Source of the DNA: Lachnospiraceae bacterium UBA7729
Lineage (GTDB): Bacteria > Bacillota > Clostridia > Lachnospirales > Lachnospiraceae
NCBI GenBank assembly: GCA_002482005.1
Contig: DLFD01000071.1
Coordinates: 1 to 12,544 of the forward strand
Length of the DNA: 12,544 bases
Direction: 5' to 3'
The notes under the pieces were generated by a model. The model worked only from the letters and a program-made list of their open reading frames with translations. It was not told the origin of the DNA and did not search any database. Shown piece by piece: positions 5,521 through 12,544 of the stretch (position 1 is the stretch's first letter; each line of letters opens with the position of its first letter). A program made the translations under genes and the position numbers.

Positions 5521-6819
5521 ATGTTTTGTGCTTATTATAACTATATGACTCCGAAGATCATGCAGAACATATATGATACAGAGTACTATGACAGTCTGAC
5601 CAGGCTTCCGAATCTGCAGCAGTTCCGGATCCTGTCCAGGCAGATCATAAACAGTCAGGCTATGCGCAGCCAGGGGATGGCTTTTGTGTATTTCAATCTG
5701 AAGAATCTGCGGGACCTGAGGAAAACCCAGAGTCTTCAGAATGCCAATATGCTGATCGAGATCACTGCGCAGACGATCCAGACGACCTTCCAGGGCCGGA
5801 TCGTTGCAAGACTTTCGCAGGAACATTTTGCAGTTATTACGACGAATGACGGACTTCCGGATCGGCTGGAGGAGATCTATGACGATATCCATGCCCTTCA
5901 GCATGATGTCACGATCGACCTGAAAGCAGGAATCTATCTGCTTGATCCGTTCGATACGGATGCGGATATGGCGCTTGATAAGGCGAGAGTCGCCTGCAGC
6001 AGTATCAATGACAAGGCAGACGTACATTTTACTTATTATGACAGCAAGCTTGATACCAGAAGCAAGCTTCAGAGCTATGTGAGGGAGCAGCTCAGGTCCG
6101 CGATCGAAGCCGGCCGGATATCGCCGTATTATCAGCCGCTTGCGGATGCATCGTCAGGAAAGACCTGCTGCTATGAAGTCCATGCACAGTGGCAGGATCC
6201 TGTGTACGGATCATTCAGCCCTGAGGAATATACTTCGCTCCTGGAAGAGTATCATCTGATCCATGAACTTGACCTCTGCCTGATCCGGCAGGTATGCAGA
6301 AACTACAATACACTGAGGGAGCGGGGAGTATCACCGCTTCCGGTGGCCGTCAGAGTCTCAAAACTTGATCTTATCCTGGTGGATATGGTCAGGGAGATCG
6401 ATACGATCCTGGAGGACCTGAAAGTGCCCAGAAGCTATCTTCATATCCGGATAGCGGAGAGTGCGTTTTCCATGGATACCGATTATCTTCTTGGAAAGGC
6501 GATCGGAAAGCTCAGGGGGCTTGGCTATGAGGTCTGGCTGGATGATTTCGGAAGCGGAAGATCCTCCCTGTACGATCTCAGGGATTATCCGTTTGATACA
6601 GTTATCATCGACAGGTGCTTTACGGCCGGAATTGAAGAAGGAGCCCGTTCCTGTGCACTGCTTTCTGCTATGATAAAGATGCTGAAGAGTCTGGGTATGA
6701 AGACAGTGGTAAGTGGGGCCGATACGGAAGAGATCTCAGGGATATTGAAGAATATCGGGTGCGACATGAAGCAGGGATCCTGCTTCGGGCGGCCTGTTTC
6801 TCTGGAGGAATTAATATAA
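5521..6819 (+). CDS. Degenerate GGDEF-EAL protein, probably catalytically inactive
   Basis: This 432-residue protein has a GGDEF-like domain (about 20-165, opening with DSLTRLPNLQQF) and an EAL-like domain (about 185-432); no membrane segment is seen. The GGDEF position reads SQEHF at 99-103, so diguanylate cyclase activity is not expected. In the EAL domain the signature is EVH (219-221), the NxS asparagine is R278, the metal-binding Glu before the ITE-type motif is R310, the KID lysine is I362, and the AEGVET segment is SGADT (398-402). Only E219, D341-D342 of DDFGSG and Q418 remain, so phosphodiesterase activity is also unlikely. A nucleotide-binding or protein-docking role is the natural inference. 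The start is uncertain: neither the ATG at 5521 nor the next one at 5545 has a Shine-Dalgarno, and the frame is closed by TAA at 5458. The CheB-CheR gene follows 90 bp downstream on the same strand. Confidence 0.85.
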   Translation: MFCAYYNYMTPKIMQNIYDTEYYDSLTRLPNLQQFRILSRQIINSQAMRSQGMAFVYFNLKNLRDLRKTQSLQNANMLIEITAQTIQTTFQGRIVARLSQEHFAVITTNDGLPDRLEEIYDDIHALQHDVTIDLKAGIYLLDPFDTDADMALDKARVACSSINDKADVHFTYYDSKLDTRSKLQSYVREQLRSAIEAGRISPYYQPLADASSGKTCCYEVHAQWQDPVYGSFSPEEYTSLLEEYHLIHELDLCLIRQVCRNYNTLRERGVSPLPVAVRVSKLDLILVDMVREIDTILEDLKVPRSYLHIRIAESAFSMDTDYLLGKAIGKLRGLGYEVWLDDFGSGRSSLYDLRDYPFDTVIIDRCFTAGIEEGARSCALLSAMIKMLKSLGMKTVVSGADTEEISGILKNIGCDMKQGSCFGRPVSLEELI

Positions 6820-6829
6820 TGATGTTGAC

Positions 6830-6889
6830 GGATACAGGATTCGGAAGATGTTTCTGTGCTGTATCCCTGCAGGCGGCCGGCAGTCCGGC
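6830..6889 (+). other. Two hairpins between the GGDEF-EAL and CheB-CheR genes
   Basis: The first hairpin has GGATACAG (6830-6837) pairing with CTGTATCC (6859-6866) and a 5-bp inner stem (CGGAA with TTCTG, one G-T). The second has GCCGG (6876-6880) pairing with CCGGC (6885-6889) around a 4-nt loop, ending 3 nt before the AAAGGA ribosome-binding site of the next gene. Neither is followed by a U-run, so read-through with an effect on mRNA processing or translation fits better than termination. Confidence 0.4.
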
Positions 6890-6909
6890 AGTAAAGGAAT
6901 GGTGCCTTG

Positions 6910-9486
6910 ATGGAACAGACGAATAATAGAAAGAAAAACACAGACGTGCATTGCCTTGTGGGAATCGGCGCATCTGCCGGCGGGATCGAAGCACTGCAGC
7001 AGTTCCTCACATTTCTGCCATCGGACACGGGGATGGCATTCGTGATCATACAGCATCTGGCGCCGGACCATAAGAGTCTGCTTCCGGAGATCCTGAGCAA
7101 GTATACATCGATGCCGGTCATGGAGACGACCGATAATATGAAGATCGAGCCGAACTCCATCTATCTGATCCCTCCGAAATACAATCTCGAAGTATTAAGC
7201 CAGAATCTGAAGCTGCAGGAATATGATCATAATAAGATCAATCATCCGATCGATATTTTCTTCCGCTCTCTGGCAAGGGAATTCCAGAATCACGCGGTTG
7301 CCGTCATCATGTCCGGAACAGGGTCTGACGGGTCCAATGGCATCAAGGCGATCCGCGAGCAGAACGGTGTCATCATCGTTCAGTCGCCGGAGAGCGCCAA
7401 GTTCGACGGCATGCCGAGATCCGCGATCGCTACCGGCTTCGAGGATATGATCCTGAACCCGGACAGCATCGCACGGGAGATGCAGCATATCGCCGTCTCC
7501 ATGAACTCAGGCAGCAAGGTGATCCAGGCGACCGATGAGGACCTTCTTTCCCAGATCTTCTCCATCCTCAAGTCCGACACCAACGTGAACTACAGTTTCT
7601 ACAAGCAGACGACGATCCTGCGCAGGATCGAGAGAAGGATGGTCGTCACCCATACCCGCAGCCTGAATGAGTATGTCGCATATCTGAAGAGCAACCCGGA
7701 CGAGGCGCACATCCTGTCTAAGGAAGTCCTGATCGGCGTCACTTCCTTCTTCCGGGACCCGGACTACTTCGAAGTGCTGAAGGCCAAGGTCATCGTTCCG
7801 CTGATCAGTGATTCTTCTTCGGCCGACCAGATCAGAGTCTGGGTAGCCGGATGCTCGACCGGTGAGGAAGCATATTCGATTGCGATCCTGTTCTCCGAGG
7901 CGATGGAAGAGATGCAGGTCCGCAGGGACATCAAGATCTTTGCGACCGACCTGGATTCGGATTCCATCACAGTCGCAAGCAGAGGGATCTATTCCGACAA
8001 CATCATCGAAGATGTCAGCATCGGACGGCTTTCCAGATACTTTACGAGAAGAGGATCGAAATACGCGATCAATCCGGATATCCGCCGCATGATCGTCTTT
8101 GCCCAGCATAATGTCTTCCAGGATCCGCCGTTCGGAAAACTGGACCTCATCTCATGCCGCAATCTGATGATCTACTTTCAGAACGTTCTGCAGAAGAATC
8201 TGTTCGCCATCTTCCATCTGGCGCTGAAGGACAAGGGCTACCTGTTCCTGGGAAAGTCCGAGTCGGTCGGCGACTTTGACGATATCTTCCGGGTCTACAG
8301 CGCAAGCGAGAAGATCTTTGTCCATAATGCTTCCGGAAGGATGCCGAGCCATGCGAAGCTGAACTATACGCTGCAGGCCGTCTCCCAGCCGGTCACCGTC
8401 ACCGGGCCGACTTATCATGATCACTCGGATGAGATCCAGTACACGGTCGGTGATCTGGAGACGAAGGTCCTGGAAGCCCTGCTTCCGGCGACGATCCTGG
8501 TCGACGACCAGAATTCCCTGAAGCATATCTATGGAGACTGCTCGGAATTTCTGTCGATCCCGGTAGGGGCGGTGACCTACAACCTGTTCTCCCTGATCAT
8601 CGATGATCTGAGGATCGCGGTCTCGAAAGCGCTGAAGGAGGCTCGCGCTTCCCACAAGACCGTGACCTACGATCAGGTGCCGGTCACGCTGGACGGCAGG
8701 GACTTCTTCATCACGCTGACGGCAACGCCGATCGACGACAACTCCAGGAACAAGACCAATGTCTATGCACTTTCCTTCATCAAAGAGGGCAGCAAGGCGA
8801 CCGGAACTCCTCAGCACTTTGATATCAATCTGGCGGCTGCGGAGCGCATCACCGACCTGGAGAATGAGCTGAAGCAGTCCCAGGCGAACCTGAAGCATAC
8901 GGTATCCGAGCTGGAATCGGTCAATGCGGAGCTTCAGGCTGCGAACGAAGAGCTCATGACTGCCAATGAGGAACTGCAGAGTTCCAATGAGGAGCTGCAG
9001 TCCGTCAACGAGGAACTTTACACCGTCAACTCCGAGTATCAGGCGAAGGTCGCGGAGCTGGCTTCCGTGAACGATGATTTGACGAACTTCCTGTCGACCA
9101 CTCTGGTCGGGATCATCATGGTGGATAACCAGCTGAACATCCGGAAGTACACCGAATACATCGCAAGCGAGTTCAACGTTGCCGATCAGGATGTAGGACG
9201 TTCTCTGAGATATATTTCATACAACTTCCCGACGATCGATCTGATCAAGCTCTCTATGGAGGTCCAGAAGACAAAGAAGGCTGTCGAGCATATCGCGACT
9301 TCCCAGGAAGGCAAGTCTTATCTGATCAGGATCGCTCCTTACCGGCCGCAGCATTATCTGCCGGGACCGGACAGCCATTCCGGATCCGGAAGGATGTCCG
9401 TTCAGGAGCTGGAGGAAGCAAGGAAGATCGACGGACTGGTCATCACCTTCATCGATACCAAGAAGAATCTGGACACCGACCAGTGA
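6910..9486 (+). CDS. CheB-CheR fusion with PAS domains (methylesterase-methyltransferase)
   Basis: This 858-residue fusion adds and removes methyl esters on glutamates, classically of chemoreceptors. Residues about 15-195 are a CheB methylesterase domain without a receiver: S22 in GASAGG, H49 in IQHLAPDH and D140 in MSGTGSDG give the expected triad. Residues about 205-475 are CheR: TSFFR (278-282), the SAM-binding GCSTGEE (314-320), FATDLD (344-349) and CRNLMIYF (from 416). A PAS-like domain (about 508-630), a long coiled coil of NEELQS-type repeats (642-720) and a second PAS domain (722-858) follow. Many relatives continue into a histidine kinase; this one stops after the PAS. AAAGGA lies 11 nt before the ATG, and an in-frame TTG at 6907 with 8-nt spacing is an alternative start. 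Its likely operon partner is the degenerate GGDEF-EAL gene. No other chemotaxis gene is in the window. Confidence 0.93.
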   Translation: MEQTNNRKKNTDVHCLVGIGASAGGIEALQQFLTFLPSDTGMAFVIIQHLAPDHKSLLPEILSKYTSMPVMETTDNMKIEPNSIYLIPPKYNLEVLSQNLKLQEYDHNKINHPIDIFFRSLAREFQNHAVAVIMSGTGSDGSNGIKAIREQNGVIIVQSPESAKFDGMPRSAIATGFEDMILNPDSIAREMQHIAVSMNSGSKVIQATDEDLLSQIFSILKSDTNVNYSFYKQTTILRRIERRMVVTHTRSLNEYVAYLKSNPDEAHILSKEVLIGVTSFFRDPDYFEVLKAKVIVPLISDSSSADQIRVWVAGCSTGEEAYSIAILFSEAMEEMQVRRDIKIFATDLDSDSITVASRGIYSDNIIEDVSIGRLSRYFTRRGSKYAINPDIRRMIVFAQHNVFQDPPFGKLDLISCRNLMIYFQNVLQKNLFAIFHLALKDKGYLFLGKSESVGDFDDIFRVYSASEKIFVHNASGRMPSHAKLNYTLQAVSQPVTVTGPTYHDHSDEIQYTVGDLETKVLEALLPATILVDDQNSLKHIYGDCSEFLSIPVGAVTYNLFSLIIDDLRIAVSKALKEARASHKTVTYDQVPVTLDGRDFFITLTATPIDDNSRNKTNVYALSFIKEGSKATGTPQHFDINLAAAERITDLENELKQSQANLKHTVSELESVNAELQAANEELMTANEELQSSNEELQSVNEELYTVNSEYQAKVAELASVNDDLTNFLSTTLVGIIMVDNQLNIRKYTEYIASEFNVADQDVGRSLRYISYNFPTIDLIKLSMEVQKTKKAVEHIATSQEGKSYLIRIAPYRPQHYLPGPDSHSGSGRMSVQELEEARKIDGLVITFIDTKKNLDTDQ

Positions 9487-9523
9487 GACGTACCGGCCGG
9501 GAGATGTTCGCTGCCGCCGCATT

Positions 9524-9558
9524 GGGGGCTTTCCCCCTGGGGCATGGGCGCCCCATGC
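9524..9558 (+). terminator. Paired GC-rich hairpins after the CheB-CheR gene
   Basis: GGGGG-CTTT-CCCCC (9524-9537) is followed by GCATGGG-CGC-CCCATGC (9542-9558), starting 38 bp after the CheB-CheR stop. The stems are strong but no U-run follows, so they may end or protect the transcript rather than act as a classical intrinsic terminator. Confidence 0.4.
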
Positions 9559-9589
9559 GGCTCGCAGCCTTCATATGAGCAAAGGATGC

Positions 9590-9612
9590 AAAAAGGCCGC
9601 GAGGCAGCAGCC
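9590..9612 (-). terminator. Intrinsic terminator of the EAL-PAS-GGDEF gene
   Basis: On the minus strand the 6-bp stem GGCTGC/GCGGCC (one G-T pair, 6-nt loop) is followed directly by TTTTT, 33 bp past the stop codon of the large minus-strand gene. This is the standard intrinsic-terminator layout. Confidence 0.6.
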
Positions 9613-9644
9613 GGCGGCAGAGCAGATGCTGAGACTTTCACTGC

Positions 9645-12251
9645 CTACAGGTACTGCCTCATCCCTCTTGCGGCTGCGGCAAGCATGTCCCCGATGTCGA
9701 GGAATCTGGAATACAGAACGGCGCACGAATCAAAATACAGTGTAACCTTCGTGCTTTCCCCCACCGTGTGGATGGCCGAGATCTTTTTCTCCAGATCCCC
9801 TCTGATCTTCATCATCCCGGCAATGTCTTCTGCCGGGGCAAGAACCGCAAACCGGTCTCCGATCCCGTGATAGAAATCACTATCCGCAGGGGCATTGTCT
9901 ATGAGGACACGTGCGATCTGGCGGTTCAGTTCGGCGCAAAGCTCATCGCCGAAGTTTGACCGGAATTTTCTCATACCTCTTATCCGGAAATGTGCCACGC
10001 AGAAGTCTTTTTCTTCTGTCTGGTATCTCTGCTCGGCTGCATCCAGGGCGGCAGCGAAGCCTTTCTCGTTCAGAAGCCCTGTCATCTGGTCAGTGTCGAT
10101 CTGATTCTCTGCATCCAGAGCGATCCGGGCGGCGGCTGTCACATCGATAAAGTAGCCGGCGATGCCGATGATCCTTCCGCGTTCGTAGACTGGGACTTTC
10201 GTCAGGATGATCCTGCGCTTTGCGGAACGGGCGCTGCATGTGACGATCTTATCGACAACGGTATCTCCTTTGTCCAGGAGCTTTTCCTCTTCCTTCCTGA
10301 GCTTCCAGCCTTCCAGGAACCATTCCAGCTGCTCATCCGTTTTTTCCAGGATGTCACTCATCGTGACAGCGAAGAAAGAGAGGAATGCCTCATTGGCCCC
10401 CATGTACCTTCTCTGGCTGTCTTTCCAGAAGAAGCAGAGTTTTTCCCTGCCGGCCATTGCTCTGATGACCGCATCATGGTCGACCAGCCAGTTCTGCTTC
10501 GGAAAATTCAGACTCATGTCGGACGGGATCCGCCTGGTATTGGCCAGGGTATACAGTCTGGCGTCGTTCCATCCGACCAGGTTCCGGGTAACTATGAAAA
10601 GATACTTGTGGGCACTATCGTCCCCGAATCTGGTGATGGAGATCCTTTTCAGCGGGAAGCGGCCCCTCTGGTCCTTCATGTGGAAGAAGCCGTTGACGGT
10701 ATGGCTTTCCGAGAGGGTGATCCTCTTCTCCAGGGTATCCGGATTCACGAAATCCATGTATGCTTCGCATTCTTCCGGCAGAAGATAAGCCGCCGCAAAA
10801 AGGTTGGAGGCGCCTCGTCCCGGGACCTGTTCCAGGATCCGGATGTTCTCCATGAGACCGAACAGGCTGGACCAGTGGTTGTCCTTCAGGTCAAGCTTCC
10901 ATACATTATCGCAGGTACTGCAGATATCAGCTGCCTCAGCGTATTTTTTTCTGTCTGCTTCCGGGTAGCTTTCGACATCGACGATCCTGATCCGGAAAGC
11001 GCTTCTGTCAAGATATTCTGTCAGGAAATCTGCGAGCAGCCTGCCGGATCTTCTGTGGAAAGCAAAATCAAACTGAACAGGTTTCCTGGTCCTGCCGCAT
11101 ACTTCGGCAAGCTGGAGGATGTACTGAAGGATCCGGCCGTCCTCGGACCCGTCTGAAGAGATGTCTTTACGGATACCTGGCAGATCACCGTCAGAAGTTC
11201 CCAGTTCCTTTCTGCTATTTCGGCAGGGAAGTCTGCCGTCGTCCCAGCGGTATCCCGCAAACTCCGAAAACAGCCTGATGAAAGAATCCGACGCCTGGAG
11301 GAAACGGTTTCCTTCCGGTGAGATCAGAAGGATGGCGGAAGCAGACTCCGGCCGGTCTGAGGGTACCTTCGCCATGTCTTCTGCAGGGAGAAAGGCTTTT
11401 CCAAGATGCCTGTAGAAAATATGATCTGTAGGAGTCTCCGGAGCCGGGATCTCTGACCAGTCTCCGGCTGTCAGAACTTCCTCGCGCTGCGGACTTCCAT
11501 AATAACTTCCGTCGATCAGATCGCAGCCGATCTCATGGAGAAATTCCAGCATATCGCCGGTCCGCACATCTTTGGCAAGCGTATACATACCAAGTTTTTT
11601 TACAGTCTCAACGATGCCTTCCAGTGCGGTCCGGGTACGATCGGTCAGTTCAGGAAGGAAGGCCGTGTCGATCATCACTCCATCTACTTTGAGACTGGTT
11701 GCGATAGAGAGCGTGGAGGAACCGCTCCCGAAGTCGTCTACCCAGACTTCGAAGCCTTCTTCATGGAATTTCCGGATATGTCTCTCGGCAGAAAGGATGT
11801 CATCGGCTATGGCTTTTTCCGTGATCTCGATACAGATCAGTTCATGGGGAACACTGTACTTCGAGCAGCAGAACAGGATCCTTTCATGAATGTCACTCAG
11901 GGCGAGTGTATCGGCGGAGAGACTGAAACCGATCCGACAGGAATTCTTTGAGTCATGGATCGTCCGGCAGACACACTCAAGGACATAGAGATCAAGCCGG
12001 TACAGCTTTCTGTCGGCTGCGGCAGCAGGAAGAAACTGGTCCGGCAGGATCACGCCATATGCCGGATCCTCCCATCTGGGAAGCACCTCAAAACGGGCAG
12101 TCTTTCCGGATAAAGTTCTTACCGCAGGTCGGTAATAGATCTTGAACCATCTTCTGCCGATCGCTTCGTCGAAGTGCAGCGCCACATAATCATATGGCTC
12201 AGGGGCGCTTTCTGCCCTGTTTTCATGTTCGGGATTCATGTTATTCTGCAT
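9645..12251 (-). CDS. EAL-PAS-PAS-GGDEF signalling protein with degenerate active sites
   Basis: This 868-residue soluble protein has a reversed domain order. Residues about 20-265 are an EAL-like domain: EVL at 55-57, E142 in IEITE and D172-D173 in DDFGSG are kept, but the NxS Asn is S110, the KID Lys is M193, AEGVET reads AKDVRT (226-231), and the Gln before the last GxxxGxP is D247. Residues about 270-560 are divergent PAS-like material (DNVWKLDLKDNHW, then FAAAYLLPEECEAYMDFV). Residues about 590-710 are a clearer PAS (CFFWKDSQRRYMGANEAFL up to GIAGYFIDVT). Residues about 715-868 are a GGDEF-like domain with TGLLN but IGDRF (797-801) in place of GGDEF. Neither cyclase nor phosphodiesterase activity is expected. 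The start is the first ATG after an in-frame TAG; only a weak GGGA precedes it. It is convergent with the CheB-CheR gene. Confidence 0.88.
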   Translation of the reverse strand: MQNNMNPEHENRAESAPEPYDYVALHFDEAIGRRWFKIYYRPAVRTLSGKTARFEVLPRWEDPAYGVILPDQFLPAAAADRKLYRLDLYVLECVCRTIHDSKNSCRIGFSLSADTLALSDIHERILFCCSKYSVPHELICIEITEKAIADDILSAERHIRKFHEEGFEVWVDDFGSGSSTLSIATSLKVDGVMIDTAFLPELTDRTRTALEGIVETVKKLGMYTLAKDVRTGDMLEFLHEIGCDLIDGSYYGSPQREEVLTAGDWSEIPAPETPTDHIFYRHLGKAFLPAEDMAKVPSDRPESASAILLISPEGNRFLQASDSFIRLFSEFAGYRWDDGRLPCRNSRKELGTSDGDLPGIRKDISSDGSEDGRILQYILQLAEVCGRTRKPVQFDFAFHRRSGRLLADFLTEYLDRSAFRIRIVDVESYPEADRKKYAEAADICSTCDNVWKLDLKDNHWSSLFGLMENIRILEQVPGRGASNLFAAAYLLPEECEAYMDFVNPDTLEKRITLSESHTVNGFFHMKDQRGRFPLKRISITRFGDDSAHKYLFIVTRNLVGWNDARLYTLANTRRIPSDMSLNFPKQNWLVDHDAVIRAMAGREKLCFFWKDSQRRYMGANEAFLSFFAVTMSDILEKTDEQLEWFLEGWKLRKEEEKLLDKGDTVVDKIVTCSARSAKRRIILTKVPVYERGRIIGIAGYFIDVTAAARIALDAENQIDTDQMTGLLNEKGFAAALDAAEQRYQTEEKDFCVAHFRIRGMRKFRSNFGDELCAELNRQIARVLIDNAPADSDFYHGIGDRFAVLAPAEDIAGMMKIRGDLEKKISAIHTVGESTKVTLYFDSCAVLYSRFLDIGDMLAAAARGMRQYL

Positions 12252-12368
12252 AGCCGGTCCATTCCCGGATCTCTTGAGACCCTGTGCATCTGCATACTAC
12301 AAGACTATCCTAATAATAGCATTCCGGGCTTCAATATGCCATGGTTTCTGACAGAATCGGCGAAACTA

Positions 12369-12394
12369 TCTGAAAAAAGCGTCTGAAAGAAGCG
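12369..12394. repeat. Tandem 13-bp direct repeat upstream of the EAL-PAS-GGDEF gene
   Basis: Two adjoining copies of TCTGAAARAAGCG (12369-12381 and 12382-12394) differ at one base. They lie 118-143 bp upstream of the start codon of the minus-strand signalling gene, where a direct-repeat-binding regulator could act. Function not shown by sequence. Confidence 0.5.
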
Positions 12395-12512
12395 ATAATT
12401 CTGATTTCTTATTCTTGGATGATTGGGATCTGTCATACACATGGACCTTTACGGTCTTTCGGTACAGCAGGGTAGCGGGTTTCTAATGCCTTTTTGTGAA
12501 AATGACTATGGA

Positions 12513-12540
12513 AAATATGTGGACTCGCGACCACATATTT
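12513..12540. repeat. Perfect 10-bp inverted repeat at the window edge
   Basis: AAATATGTGG (12513-12522) and CCACATATTT (12531-12540) enclose an 8-base loop that contains the palindrome TCGCGA. On the minus strand the stem runs into TTTT before CC, so it could be the terminator of a gene beyond the window. An outer GTGAAA/TTTCAC pair competes with it. Confidence 0.55.
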
Positions 12541-12544
12541 CACG

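Larger units (their letters stand above)
12252..12544. other. Right-end intergenic region, no convincing gene
   Basis: This stretch of 293 bp lies upstream of the EAL-PAS-GGDEF gene. A weak minus-strand promoter (TTGAAG, 16 bp, TAGGAT, about 12334-12307) is possible. A 13-bp tandem repeat and a 10-bp inverted repeat are listed separately. Short open frames exist on both strands at the right edge but lack a good ribosome-binding site. Confidence 0.4.

Noticed and set aside
9990..11156. 388-codon open plus-strand frame opposite the EAL-PAS-GGDEF gene
   Set aside because: No domain or ribosome-binding site; the minus strand encodes continuous EAL, PAS and GGDEF-like domains.
12441..12544. Start of a plus-strand gene running off the right end
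   Set aside because: About 34 open codons from an ATG with only a weak, distant GGGA, overlapping a perfect inverted repeat; a minus-strand frame is equally open there.

Overview
The window looks like a chromosomal stretch from an anaerobic Clostridia species (Bacillota), most likely Lachnospiraceae. That is inferred from several things: strong AG-rich Shine-Dalgarno sequences, moderate GC, secreted orphan proteins of a kind familiar from that group, a prokaryotic C-type lectin-fold protein, and heavily diverged GGDEF/EAL proteins. No ribosomal or other phylogenetic marker is present, so the assignment rests on protein style alone.

Layout, left to right. (1) Positions 1-535 hold a decayed piece of a DUF-type/AAA ATP-binding protein; only the middle of the family survives. 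(2) Positions 490-2833, minus strand, hold two genes for exported proteins: a C-type-lectin-fold protein (upstream in transcription) and a basic orphan secreted protein, separated by 103 bp that include a G8 homopolymer. (3) Positions 2834-3208 are a gene-poor gap with scraps of former coding sequence and a strong hairpin. (4) An acyltransferase-3 membrane protein (+) faces a polytopic membrane protein of unknown function (-). The two are separated by 130 bp that can fold in two mutually exclusive ways. (5) A 385-bp divergent intergenic region with inverted repeats and promoter-like elements leads into the second half.

The second half is a signalling cluster. It has a GGDEF-EAL protein in which both catalytic sites are ruined, then, 90 bp downstream on the same strand, a CheB-CheR-PAS-coiled coil-PAS fusion whose CheB and CheR catalytic motifs look intact. 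Convergent to it is a large EAL-PAS-PAS-GGDEF protein that is also degenerate at both active sites. No receptor, CheA, CheW, CheY or flagellar gene is in the window. My reading is that the cyclic-di-GMP-type domains act as binding or scaffold modules around a protein methylation/demethylation enzyme. Nothing in the sequence proves the three proteins interact.

The last 293 bp hold no convincing gene, but they contain a 13-bp tandem repeat upstream of the EAL-PAS-GGDEF gene and a perfect 10-bp inverted repeat at the window edge.
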